Assembly (NCBI GenBank): GCA_014281115.1
Contig: JACONQ010000008.1
Location: 2,604,001-2,668,000 of the forward strand
Source of the DNA: Laburnicola sp. R22_1
Lineage: Eukaryota > Ascomycota > Dothideomycetes > Pleosporales > Didymosphaeriaceae
Direction: 5' to 3'
DNA: 64,000 nt
Of this stretch, positions 47,301 to 59,639 are shown in pieces. How positions within the stretch are numbered: the stretch's first letter is position 1; each line of letters starts with the position of its first letter. The notes under the pieces were generated by a model that ran no database searches, had not been told where the DNA came from, and saw nothing but the letters and a program-made list of their open reading frames with translations. Both the position numbers and the translations under genes were made by a program.

Positions 47301-48480
47301 TTACTTACTACTAAGGGTTACTTACTATAATAAGACTTTAAGTCTATTATTCTAATTACTATAATAGACCGCTATAAGAAGTTATAGTGCAAGAACGCCC
47401 AGCGTATAGTTTAATATATTAAGGACGTTATACGCTTTATAAATAAGAACTTAGCCTAGGCCTAGTCTAAGATAGAATTTTATATAAATAAGGAACATTA
47501 ACCCATACTAGCGTACAATATTAGGGACCTAGTTTACTTAGACGCCTAGAATATCCCATCCTTATAACCAAATAAAGGGCTAGACGTTAAGAATCTAGAA
47601 CCTTTCCTAATTACTAAGATTTACAATAATTATACTTACCGCCTTAAACTACTAACTAGCTACCACAATATTTACCCTTAGTTCTATGCCTAACTACTAT
47701 ATAACGCACTAAATACACTCCACCTTCCTAATAATAAGAGTATAGTCGCCACTAATATACCTATCTAGCCACTAAAGAGACTACAAGACTACTATATTAA
47801 TATAGTTATAGATAATAAAGTTAACTATTAGTGTAAGAACCCCTTAATAGGTATTAAGAGGTTGTTTATATACAAAGTTAGGTATAAGAACTTTCTAAAG
47901 TAAAATACTAATCCTGAGTAGCAAACTCTATATAGACATATTAGATTATAAGAAGATAGTAAAAGATTACTATAAGAATAATACTATAAAGCCGAGCCTA
48001 CATACGCTATATAAGGATCTAGTATTATACAAGGACCTAATAGTTATATACCTAAGAGATAATAGAGTAGAGGACGCTAAGCTTATTGTCTCCACATACG
48101 CACACGCGTAGGATTAAGATACCTCTTAAGACAATTTTATACTATAAAGCTACTAGAATAGACACGTAAAGCGTCCGCTAATTAGATCTCTTAAATAACC
48201 TTTTTAAGTAATAGGTCTCTCTCTAGGTTACATCTATATAGAGACGCCTAGATTATCTTATTTAGACGTAACTACTATAACGTGTAGTAGCAAAGCGCTT
48301 ACTTTACTAGCTTATATAGTAGAAAAGATTATCTAATAGTTATTTTACCTATTACAATAGCCTTAAATAGTTCTAAATAGTCTATAATAGTTTATAATAA
48401 ATTATAATAGTTTATAATATTTATTACGTCATATAGTTAGTACCTCTAGTATATTTTTCTTAGTCTACCTTATTAGAGCT
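44400..48480 (+). pseudogene. Gypsy-D1 gag-protease-integrase-chromodomain (RIP-degraded)
   Basis: Gag capsid-like text (FKGWLSQFTIV near 45700) is followed by knuckle remnants (KCSKKGHYYKN near 46040-46080). The end of the protease domain reads NPNINQTKKTITF near 46700. The integrase core then appears (TIISNYSA, FTSYFWQELYKSMGI near 47040-47110), with a YNNYTYRLKL segment near 47620 and a chromodomain start IYKVRYKNF near 47870. Many stops interrupt all of it. RT and RNase H are absent. Confidence 0.8.
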
Positions 48481-48499
48481 AAGGCTTTTAGGGGGAAGG

Positions 48500-48721
48500 T
48501 AATATTAGAAATTACTACCTATTAGCCTATTAGACCTCTAGTCAGCCTAACGTTAATCTAACCCAGTCGGCCTAACGTTAATCTAACCCCACATACTAGT
48601 CCTAATTAGATAGTACTAGCGCGCCCTTAGGGCTACTACTATATAAGTAGTATATGGCATCTAGTATCTTTATTATAGCAATTTAACCTGTTTAATAATT
48701 AAGCCCAATTGCTTCCTTATA
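48500..48721 (+). repeat. Gypsy-D LTR 2 (shared)
   Basis: 222 bp. Start TAATATTAG and end CCTTATA, RIP-changed from TG and CA. Confidence 0.85.
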
Positions 48722-48734
48722 GGTAGAGAGTAAT

Positions 48735-51590
48735 ACTTTGAATTTTATTATAGCAGCAATCCTATTATAGGTATAGGGCAATAGAATCTTGCAACTAGTG
48801 GCATTTATATCCATAAAGATAATTCTAGCTAAGTGTAATTATGCTATTTATAATAAGAAACTACTTGCTATTATTAAGACTTTTAAGAAATAGCGGTCAG
48901 AGCTATTAGATAGATTACTTATTAACATAATTTTAGACTATAGAGCTTTAGAATAGTTTATAAGTACTAAGTAGCTAAATTATTATTAAGCCTACTAAGC
49001 GAAGTTTCTGTCTAAGTTTAACTTTAAGATTACTTATTGCCCTAGTAAGTAGAGTAGTAAGCCTAACTTACTTACCCGCCAGCCTAAGGATCTCCTATAA
49101 TATATTTATAATAACTATTTACAGCACTAGGCTTAGATAATTCTTACGTCTAACTAAGTTAACTCTAAACCTACCCTACTAGCAGTTACCTATAAATCTA
49201 TCCCAAGAATAGTTATAATCTATACTAAGCGTCTTACTAAGAAAGTAGTGTATATAGTTTTTCTTATATAGATACTAATAGAGATAGAGAAATTAGTAGT
49301 TAGCCTTACTGCAAAGTTATACTATATTAGTAAGGAGAGACCTATTAGAGATAGGATAGTTAATAATAGCCCTCTAGAGAGTTATAAGATAGCTTTACTA
49401 GAATAGGCAAAGCTACTAGATAAGAATTCTTTTATATAGAATTATACTAGTATAATAGACTAGTTAAAATAGATAACTACTAAAGATTCTATTTTATAAT
49501 AGATTATTACAGCGAAATAATAAGGTATATAACGCCTCCTAATAGTAGTAATATATAAATATAATATAAAAGTGAAGTTAAAAGACTATAATATTACTAA
49601 TAATTTAGTATATTTCTAGAGACGTATTTTTATCCCTTTTAATAATACTCTCTGTATAGATATTATATAATTGTGTTATAAGCCTTTTATATAGGCAAAA
49701 GAGAAATATATTATAAGGTTAGTTAATACTATTACTAGTCTAGCATAATAGACATAGTAGCTTATTATTGTGAGGGTGCTGGCCCGAGTTAAAAGTTAAT
49801 TGTCAAAATCTACGGTGCCGTACTAGTAACGGCTCGACAAGTCACTATATAGGTGGCTAAGACCGCGCTAGTGCCCAATTAGATGCTAGCGCCGGAGCGT
49901 CGGTGCCGACCCCCGGGCGATTCCATAACAATTATATATATAACTATATTATCTATTACTACTTAAAGCCTTTTAAGAAGTAAAAGTAAGATCTGTTACG
50001 CTTACTACTAGTATCTAAGTAATTCTAAAAGAATATCTCTATTAATTTTATTACGCCGCTGCTAGAGTGTACACATAGTAGAGTTATCTATTACGTTACT
50101 ATTACTAAATATTAAGGTTATTATTAGAGCTTTTATTAAATATGTCTAGGGTAAAAAAGAATTTCCAAATACTATTATCTCTAACTACAGCGCCTAATTT
50201 ATATCCTACTTTTAGCAAGAGCTATATAAGAGCGTAGGTATACAACTTACACTTACTACTACTTTTTATCTAGAAGGTAATAGTTTAACTAAGATTATAA
50301 ACGCTATCTTAAAAGTGTATTTGCGCTATTATATTAACTATACGCAAAATAACTAGATTAACTAGTTATGTATTACTTAACTAGCTTTAAACTATAAGAA
50401 AAATATATTTACTAGTATTGTACTCTTACTTACTACTAAGGGTTACTTACTATAATAGACTACTATAAGAAGTTATAGTGTAAGAATGCCTAGCGTATAG
50501 TTTAATGCATTAAGAATATTATACACTTTATAAATAAGAACTTAGCCTAGGCCTAGTCTAAGATAGAATATTATATAAATAAGAAATATTAATTTACACT
50601 AGCGTATAACGTTCGGGATCTAGTTTACTTAGACGCCTAAAATATTCTATTCTTATAACTAAACAAAGAGCTAGACGTTAAGAACTTAGAACCTTTCCTA
50701 ATTACTAAGGTTTATAATAATTATACTTACCGTCTTAAGCTACTAACTAGCTACTACAATGTCTACTCTTAGTTCTATGCCTGGCTGCTATATAACACAC
50801 TAAATACACTTTGCCTTCCTAATAATAAGGGTATAATTGCTACTAATATACCTATCTAGCTACTAGAGGGGCTATAAGACTACTATATTATTATAGTTAT
50901 AGATAGTAAAGTTAACTATTAGTGCAAAGACCTCTTAATAGATGTTAAGAAGTTACTTATATATAAAGTTAAGTATAAGAACCCTCTAAAGTAGAATGCT
51001 AATTCTAAGTAGTAACCCGATATAAATATATTAGATTGCAAAAAGGCAGTAAAAAATTACTATAAGGATAATACTATAAAGTAAGACCTATACACGCTAT
51101 ATAAGGATCTAGTATTATATAAGAACCTAATAGTTATATACCTAAGAAATAATAGAGTAAAGAACCCTAAGCTTATTACCCCTATATACGCACATGCGTG
51201 GGATTAAGGTACCTCTTAAGATAATTTTATACTATAAAGCTGCTAGGATAGGTATATAGAGCGCTCGCTAATTAGATCTTTTAGATAACCTTTTTAGGTA
51301 ATAGGTCTCTCTCTAGGTTACACCTATATAGAGACGCCTAGGTTGTTTTATTTAGATATAACTACTATAACGCACGATAGTAGTGCGCTTACTTTACTAG
51401 CTTGTGTACTAGAAAAGGTTATCTAATAGTTATTTTACCTATTATAATAGTCTTAAATAGTTCTAAATAGTCTATAATAGTTTATAATAAAGTATAATGT
51501 TTTATAATATTTGTTACGCTATATAGTTAGTACCTCTAGTATATTTTTCTTAGTTTGCCTTGCTAAAGCTAAGGCTTTTAAAGGGGGGGG
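48735..51590 (+). pseudogene. Gypsy-D2 RNase H-integrase-chromodomain (RIP-degraded)
   Basis: RNase H reads YNKKLLAIIKTF, then ILDYRALEQFISTKQLNYY and FKITYCPSKQ between about 48840 and 49060. A solo LTR at 49769-49930 splits the following spacer and integrase N-terminus. NISINFITPLLECTH (about 50025-50080) marks the start of the integrase core; from about 50110 onward the text is nearly parallel to D1, through IYKVKYKN near 50960. Many stops. Confidence 0.8.
49769..49930. mobile_element. solo LTR, almost free of RIP
   Basis: 162 bp starting TGTGAGGGTGCTGG and ending GATTCCATAACA, flanked on both sides by ATTAT as a 5-bp target duplication. GC-rich, with intact CpG and CpA, inside fully RIP'd Gypsy-D2. 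A different family from all other LTRs in the window. Confidence 0.85.
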
Positions 51591-51597
51591 GGGAGGG

Positions 51598-51822
51598 TGA
51601 TAATAATAGAAATTACCGCCTATTAGCCTATTAGACGTCTAGTTGGCCCGATGTTAATTTAACCTAGTTAGCCTAACATTAATCTGGCCCTGCGCGCTAG
51701 TCCTAATTAGATAGTACTAGCGCGCCCTTAGGACTACTGCTACACAGGTAGTATATGACACCTAGTATCTTTATTATAGCAATTTAACCTGTTTAACAAT
51801 TAAGCCCGATTGCTCTCTTATA
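51598..51822 (+). repeat. Gypsy-D LTR 3
   Basis: About 225 bp, retaining the TG start. Aligns with LTR 1 and LTR 2 along its length. Confidence 0.83.
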
Positions 51823-53342
51823 TATATAACTAATAACCTCTTAAAGCATAAGTCTAATACTCTAGTTATAATTAATTATTACACTTGTTTAAGCTAAACT
51901 TAATTTACTTTAATTAAATCTATATAGTTATTACTTTTAAAGAATATTATAGTGTGCGTTTTAGACTTAACTAGATAGGCTAGTATATTAACTACTTAAT
52001 ATAATTAAGAATTAAAAACACCCTCTTAGTAGAAAATTATAGATTTAATTAATTCTATTACTTATCTAAAAAGAGATATTATTGCTTATTTTTATTCCTT
52101 AGTAGTAATTACTTAAAAGGATTAGAGTTGTCTAATTGTTTCTAATTACGATTTCTCTTAGTTAGCTAATACTAGTGCTTTTATTAATAACCTTTAAGTA
52201 CAACTTAAGCACTATACTTTTTCTAATAATTAATAATAATCTTAGAAGTAGCAGAATTTTATAGATCTATTTAGCTAGCAGAATTCTTAGAAGTATTTAA
52301 CTTAGTGCGCTTTAATACTTAGTAATTAACTACTTAGTCTTTATAATTACTCTAGAACTATTAGTCTTACTCACTAAAGTAGTAGATAAGATATTTAATT
52401 TACTTATAAGTCCTTTTATTCCTACTATAGAATTCTTTTAAATATTGTGCTAATTATTTAGTGCCTTAAGCTGCTAGCTCTAAACTAGCTAATAAGTTAC
52501 TTAACAATATTATACTATTTATTAAGTAGGCCTAATTTTAGCCTAAACGCTCTAACTCTATTAGTAATAATAATAATAATTTAGAGAGAGGATTATTTAC
52601 TTATATCTTAATAGAGAAACTATTAGACCTAAAAAGTACTTTTAGTATAGCTAGACTAATTAAGAGGAACCTAGTCTATAGTATTATAAAACTACTTATA
52701 GTATTTTATACACTTATTAAGCTGCTATAATTATAAACTAGCATATACTTTTTTAATAAGTTATTTAATATTCTTTTAAAGAAGTAATTAGCTATATCTA
52801 TTTTAGATTATATATATTAGATAGATATTAGTCTACGCTTATAAAGCTTTATATTAGAATTGTATTTATATAAGTCTACTAAATAGGTAGTAGCTTTATA
52901 GAGCTTAAATTTATAATTAATTTATAACTTATACTTTCTTTCTAATAAGTCTATTAATATTTTTAAAATTTAGAAGCTTTTTAAAGTAAGTAAACTACTA
53001 TTAAGTATGCACTTTTATAAGTCTGTTTACTAGTATATTACTTATTTTTAAATAGCTAACCTTAAATAATTCTTTTATATACTCTTAATATAGCCATATA
53101 TTCTAAATATTAATATAGTATAGGCGAGTATTAATGCGCTTACTCTTGCTAATAACTAGTTACATTATTTATTAATTATTATAAAAATATGTTATATATA
53201 TTCTAAATTAAACTTGAGTTTTTAAGGAACTATTTTAGTACTATTACTTCTTTACTTATATACTTAAGTTTAAGTAGCTTAGCCTTAGTAGTAGAGGTTA
53301 CAACTATGCTTTAATAAATAGTCTTTTAGAGTATTACTCTAC
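51823..53342. other. AT-rich RIP'd DNA, nothing recognised
   Basis: No reading frame, tRNA or transposon end could be supported. Confidence 0.6.
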
Positions 53343-55093
53343 TATGTGGCGTTATTTTATCTACCTAGGGGTAGGACGACAAAGTCTTTCATCTCAAATA
53401 ACATAACAGAAAAAGCAGAGCCCCCTGCTTAGTAATTGGAAAAGGTGTAAAAAGGTAAATTACTCTACTATAAAGTATAACTATATAGCTATAAAATAAC
53501 TTCTAAGTTTTTAAATTATTTATAAATAATATATTGCTGTAAATTATAAAACTAGGTTTATTATATTAGCTATACTAAATAAACTACTATTACGTTCTCT
53601 AAAAATATATAATTACTTAATTAACTATAGTAAAGTATTATTTAGTTCAATTTATTAGAAAGTGTAAGAGTTTTAAAATAGTAAATAAAATATTAGGCCT
53701 AAGTATAATTACTATATATAGTACTAAGCTAATATATTCCTAGTAGCTTTTAATATCTTATTTAGTTACTTTCCTAGTATTTTTATAAGCTTATCTAATT
53801 GAAGAGGTATTATAGAAAAGCTTTTACTAGCTTTAAAATTAAACTTTTTTATAATCTTATTAATATTTTTTTATTTGTTTTTATTAGGCTATTTTTACTA
53901 AGAGGAATATTAGCTAGCTATAGTAATTGTATATTATATACGCTTAGTTATTAATTACGTAATATTAGTTTAGTGCACTATATCTATATATATATTAGTA
54001 ACTACTCTATAGTTATATACTATAAGTATATATAACGCGTTATTTATAATAAGATGTAAATAATAAACTATTATATTACTATATTATATTTATAATTATA
54101 ATTTTTATTAAAGACCTTATTAATATAAGTAATATAAACAAGGGTAATTATTCTATTCTTAGAATCTTAGATTACTTAGACACCTAGAAACTATTTAACT
54201 AGTCAATAGTTTTTAATTTTATATTATATTTTAACCTAACTTTAGAGCTTTTATACCTCTACTTTATAAGCTTTATTAAAGATTAAAAGTATATTATTAA
54301 TATAAAAGAGTACTAAGGTTCTATAATCTTTACTTATAAATAAACAAGGTTCTTTTTTAAAGTAGTAAGTCCAATAAATTTTAGTAATTCTAAAAACTCT
54401 TTATACTAAAGTAGTATCAAGTCTCTTAATTTATAGAGAGTTAAATTAAGGAATATACATTTACTATATTGCTTAAACCTATTTAGAAGCTTATAAATAA
54501 CTAGGTTTCCAGCTATAATATAACTGTTTAAAAGCACTTCTACTATATTATATTAAATAATCTTTAAATTATATTCTACTATAAATACTATTATAGTTAT
54601 AAATAACTATACTATAAGTGTTACTATATAGGTTAACTATAGCAAGTTCTTATTTGAAAGATTATCTCTTATAATAATTTAAGCTTTATACTTTAAATAG
54701 TACCTATTCTAATTAAATTTATAGGTCTAAACCTACTTTATTAAAAATAGTTATTTAGTAGCTTATACTTAATAAATTACTATTTAAATTCTTTTCTTTT
54801 TAAGTATACTAATTTTAATATAAGACGCTTACTTAAAGAGCTTTTGAAGTTAATATTTAGTAATGTATTTTTATAAAGTAAGTAGCTTTAATAGCCTATT
54901 GTTATATAAATAAGTAAAAGGTAATACTTTTAGTACTTATCTTAAACTTCCTATATTTCTAGAATATATATAAAATTATTTTAAAGATCTTTTATTATAT
55001 AACTAGCTAAGCAGAGGGCTCTACTTTTATTGTCATGTTATTTAAGATAAAAGCCTTTGTCGTGCTGCCCCTAGGTAGTTAATTTAACGCTAT
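53343..55093. mobile_element. unclassified 1.75-kb element with long inverted ends
   Basis: A forward copy of the terminal motif starts it (GTGGCGTTATTTTATC, then CTACCTAGGGGTAGGACGAC) and a reverse copy ends it (CCCCTAGGTAGTTAATTTAACGC). This inverted pair is the best evidence that the motif is a terminal inverted repeat of a DNA transposon. The interior has no readable protein. Confidence 0.5.
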
Positions 55094-55129
55094 ATATAAC
55101 TAGTAATTAGTGTATATATACCTAACTTA

Positions 55130-56275
55130 GTTAGTTTACTAAATATCTTTTTAAACTTTTTTTAGTTTGAGGTTAAAGTAGATTAAGATAGAAGATTATA
55201 TATATTATATACGGCACCTAATTCTAATTAAAAACTAACCTTAAATATTACCTAATAATGCAATAATAGTTTAAGCCTTAAACTTACTTACACTTTGCCT
55301 ATACTCTATAAGCTTTTTATCTACGCAAGATTTACTTACGCTGTACATAGTCTACCTAGATTATTACTATTAGTGTTATTAACTATTTATACTCGCACGT
55401 CGCTTACACAGCATACTTGCTTAGATAAGCTAACACTACTATAATAGCTAAAAGAATCTTACGGATCTATATAACACTCTTGCCATACTAGAGCTTATTA
55501 ATAAAAATCTTATTATCCTCCTTTTACGTCCCTTACTAAAGGATTCTATTACTAATACAAAGTAACTACGCCTACTAGAGTAGGAATTTAATCTTATAGT
55601 CCTTTGCAAACTAGATAAGCTACTAACCTAACTAGTACACTAGAACTGCCTTATAGATAGTTAAGTATACCTATTTCTTACGCTAAATAAGTATTTAATA
55701 AATAGAATAAAACTCTAGTATAATTACCTTAAGGGCAGCATTACAAATCTTTAGCGTATACTCTTTAGTATTAGCAAGTATATTAGTATTAGATAATTTA
55801 GAGTTAATACTTAAGTAAATAGTAGAGTGTAGAGTAATAGTAGGGATTTTATTAAGGATAACTTTAATATAATAATAGAGCAATAGTATATCTAGTACGT
55901 ATTACTCTTATACTACTTATAAAAAATAGTACATACCTATTAATATATTAACTTATATTATTTATAATAATCTAGATAGTAGGTTTCTAATAATTAGGAT
56001 AGTAGAGGAAAGATAGCTTATAGTGTTGCTGCGCCAAAGTTTTATCCCTTCCCTAAAGTTTTAATTATAGTCTTTTTATAAATTAACTTTGTATATAAGA
56101 GCTATGCACGCTAAGACTACTAAACTTGCTTAGTAGTTTAAACACGCTTTTTTTTATAATTACCTTTTTTACGCTCTTTGTAATTACTAAGAAGGGGGCT
56201 GTGCTTTTTTTATTATATTATTTGAGATGAAAGCCTTTGTTGTCCTACCCCTAGGTAGATTAATTAACGCTACAT
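55130..56275. repeat. dispersed repeat R1, copy 2
   Basis: Collinear with copies 1 and 3: CTAAATATCTTTTTAAAC at the left, and a reverse terminal motif (CCTAGGTAGATTAATTAACG) at the right. It directly follows the element ending at about 55093, so the repeats lie in near-tandem. Confidence 0.7.
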
Positions 56276-56669
56276 ACCTAACTTACCTCTTAGCTAATTA
56301 GTAGTATTAGTATACTAATTATAATCTCTTTATTATTAAAAAGGTAAATAGTTCTAAACGCGTATATTTATATTATTATCTTAAAGTTTTTACTTAATCT
56401 TATAAGTACTTAATTTTATCTTTATCTTTAGTTTATTAGAAAGTTTTCTACTTCTTGTAGTATAATTAAGCTTTAAGGGCTATATTAAGAGATAGCTGTA
56501 GAGCTCTTAGTCTCTACACCTTAAAGAGAACGCGCTTTAGAATTTAATAGGCTAACCTACCTAAATTAATATAGACTTTAGTAGCTATTAGTTTGTTTTA
56601 TAATTTCTTAACTTATTATACTTTAAATTATTTAATTTTAGTATTTATTTAAAGGTTATAGTCGGCTTG

Positions 56670-57870
56670 CTAAATACCTTTTTTGACCTATTTTTTTAGT
56701 TTGAGGTTAACGTAGGTTAAGATAGAAGGTTATTATATACTAATATATACAGCACCTAATTCTAATTAAATACTAACCTTAAATACCTAGTAATGCAATA
56801 ATAGTTTAAACTTACTTGCACCTCCTAATACCTATAAGCTCCTAGTCCTAATATAAGGTTTACTTACAGCGTATATAGTATACCTAGCTTATTACTACTA
56901 CTATTATTAGTTATCTACGCTTGCGCGCTAGATAAGCTAACTTAATAGCAATAATAGTAATAATAGTTAGGAGGATTTTATAGATCTATACAACGCTTTT
57001 ACTACTATATAGCTTATTAATAAACACCTTATCCTTCTTCTTTTATATCTCCTACTAGATAATTCTGCTACTAATAAGAAGCAATTATATTTAGTAAAGT
57101 AGAAATTTAACCTTATAGTCTTTTGCGAACTAAATAAGCTGCTAATCTAACTAGTATACTAGAACTGCCTTGTGGATAGCTAAGTATACTCGCCCCTTAC
57201 GCTAGATAAGTATCTAAATAGAATAGAACTCTGGCGTGATTACTTTAATACCCTCTTTAATAGTAGTGGCATAAAACTTTAGTGCATACTTTTTAGCAAT
57301 AGCGAGTACTTCTTTAGAAATAATATTAATGCCTAGATAAATAGTAGGGCGTAGAGAGATAGTAATAGGAGAAGATTTATTAAGAATAACCTTAATGTAG
57401 TAATAGAGTAATAGTGTATCTAGTACGTATTACTCTTATCCCACTATTATAAGAAATAGTATATACCTATTAATATATTTACTTATATTGTTTGCAATAA
57501 TCTAGATAGCGGTTTACAACTTAGAATAGTAGTTTATAACTTAGAATAGTAGTTTATAACTTAGAATAGTAGTTTATAACTTAGAATAGTAGTTTATAAC
57601 TTAGAATAGTAGTTTATAACTTAGGATAGTAAAGAAAAAATAGCTTATAGTATAGCTGCGCTAAAGTTATATCTTTTCTAAAGTTCTAGGTAGTCTCTTT
57701 ATAAAAACTTTATATATGTGTAGAAGCTATACGCTATAACTGCTAAGCTCGCTTAGTAGTTTAAACGCGCTTTTTTTAATTACTAAGTAGAGGGCTCTGC
57801 TTTTTTTATTATATTATTTAAGATGAAAGCCTTTGTCGTCCTACTCCTAGGTAGATAAAATAACGCTATA
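56670..57870. repeat. dispersed repeat R1, copy 3
   Basis: Collinear with copies 1 and 2. It carries the uninterrupted form of the site occupied by the pogo-like element in copy 1 (about 57326-57343). A 20-bp array has expanded within it. Confidence 0.7.
57511..57630. repeat. 20-bp tandem array in R1 copy 3
   Basis: Six copies of AGTTTATAACTTAGAATAGT, nearly perfect. In copy 1 of the repeat (about 39390-39410) only a single unit is present, so the expansion is local. Confidence 0.9.
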
Positions 57871-59600
57871 TTTAAAGGTTATAAGCTTTCTATACTTACT
57901 TTAAACTATATAAATTCTTAGCTACTTACTAGCTAAGCTTACTACCTATATATTAGTTTTATTAGCTACTTAATTACTAGTCTAGCTAGCTAAGCTTTTA
58001 AATTACTAAATAGAAGTACTTTTCTCTATTTACTTAGTACTTACTTACTTATTTAGTATAGTAAAAAGATTAAAAAGATTTACTAACTTTTTTAAATTAT
58101 TAATCTTCTTCTTATATAGGACTTTTATAATCTTTATTACTTTTTTATAAAATATACCTTAATTAGCTTTACCCTTATAAAATAATATTTTATTAAATAT
58201 AATATTATAAATAGTTTTTTTATTTTTACGACTAAGAGGTTTCTAATAAAAATATTACAATAATAGCAGATATCCCGTTTTAAGGTAGTGTTAATAAAAA
58301 GGGTTAGCGCGTTACAAGCGAGCTAAGCGAGCTTGGCGCGCTTAGCGCATCGTAATATTATATATAGTAATTATCTATATAAGCACTAGAATTTATATTC
58401 TATAGAGACTTAATACTCTATAACTAACTAGGTATTTAATATAGCCTCTAAAATTTACTTTAAAATCTTGCTTATTTTATTCTACTACTTAATTTTTTTT
58501 TTAAAAAAATATGCTTAATAGCTATAAGCATAAATTTTTGTGTAATTAGAATAAAAATTAGCTATTTATACTTATACTTAAGTAGGCTTATACTAATAGA
58601 AATATTATTTAAACTAATTTTAATTACTTTATTTAGCGCTTAAAAAGTATATAAAGCTAATAGATTTTTACTATAGAGGTAAGTAACTACACTTAGGATT
58701 TTAGGCTATATTTTATGTAGTAAATTTATACTTTTTTATTTTTATAGCCTAAGTAATAATTTCTTATTTTATTTATTTTAGTACTTTATTTAGTTTATAT
58801 ATATATATACTAGAGTATAACTAATTTTAATTTCTTATTTACTTATATAGTTCTTATAGGCTAATTGTTCTCTTTAGAGAAGAGTAGTAGTATTATAATT
58901 CTAATAAATTATAATAATTCTAAGCTTAAACTTACTTTCTACTTATTAATTAAGCTTAGTTATTACTTATATAATCTTTAGGAAAGATTTAGATATAAGA
59001 TTATTATTATAAATCTTTCTACTAAATTCTTTTTTAATAATTAAGCTCTATAGCTTTCTAAGCTATTTTACTAAAAAGTTAAATAAATTTTATAAAATAT
59101 AGTAGAATAGATTTAAAAATTATTTTCTTAGGTGTTTTAAGATTACTCTTATTATATATATTATAGAATAATACTAATAGTCCTTTTTTAAGTGCTAAGA
59201 ATATTTTTTAAGTATTTTAAACTAGAGCTTAAAGTGCTTACTAGCCTAAGTAACTAAATTAAAAGTGCTAGAATTTCTTAGTGTTTGCTTATAGAAGGTT
59301 ATATTATAATTACCTAATTACTATAGCTAAAAAATAGTAAAAAGAGACTTATATTTGATAAAGGTAAACTTATAAATACTACTTAGTTTTACTAAAGTAA
59401 TATTTTAAGTAAAGGTTTTTATGCGCAATAATTTATCTAAATCTAGGTACTAGATTTCTACTTTTTAGGTAAGCTTTAGAAATAATATTAATATAAAATT
59501 CTTTTATAACCTTAATATTTTTAAGTAAAAGATTTTTTTATATATACTAACATATTCTATTAGTAGCCCGGATAGATTAGTCCGCTAGGTAATTTTTACT
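57871..59600. other. AT-rich RIP'd DNA with a GC hairpin
   Basis: No gene recognised. It holds the third copy of the block also at about 2360 and 41300 (here about 58225-58300), followed at once by the GC-rich hairpin below. Confidence 0.6.
58311..58350. repeat. GC-rich hairpin, possible transposon end
   Basis: GCTAAGCG (58322-58329) and CGCTTAGC (58339-58346) form a perfect 8-bp stem, within a run of CpG-containing words (AGCGCG, GGCGCGC). It stands out from AT-rich flanks on both sides. It could be the end of a DNA transposon; no partner was found. Confidence 0.4.
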
Positions 59601-59639
59601 AAGACTATAATACTTTACTATAAAATATAATGTCTTAAT

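Larger units (their letters stand above)
43912..48721 (+). mobile_element. Gypsy-D1: chromodomain-type LTR retrotransposon lacking RT
   Basis: Bounded by LTRs of 222 bp at 43912-44133 and 48500-48721. A polypurine tract (TAGGGGGAAGG) precedes the right LTR. Gag and protease relics lead directly into an integrase and chromodomain, with no reverse transcriptase or RNase H between, so the middle has been deleted. Its right LTR is also the left LTR of Gypsy-D2. Confidence 0.82.
48500..51822 (+). mobile_element. Gypsy-D2: deleted tandem copy sharing an LTR with D1
   Basis: Runs from the shared LTR 2 to LTR 3 (51598-51822), with a polypurine run (AAAGGGGGGGGGGGAGGG) before LTR 3. The internal part begins within the RNase H domain, so leader, gag, protease and most of RT are missing. 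It is complementary to D1, which has those 5' parts but not RNase H. The LTR-body-LTR-body-LTR layout is what unequal recombination between LTRs would give. Confidence 0.82.

Noticed and set aside
43912..51822. Copia-type element
   Set aside because: First suspected from the short LTRs, but integrase follows RNase H and ends in a chromodomain, which is the Gypsy order.
55695..55883. 62-aa minus-strand frame
   Set aside because: Low-complexity, AT-driven frame within a RIP'd repeat.
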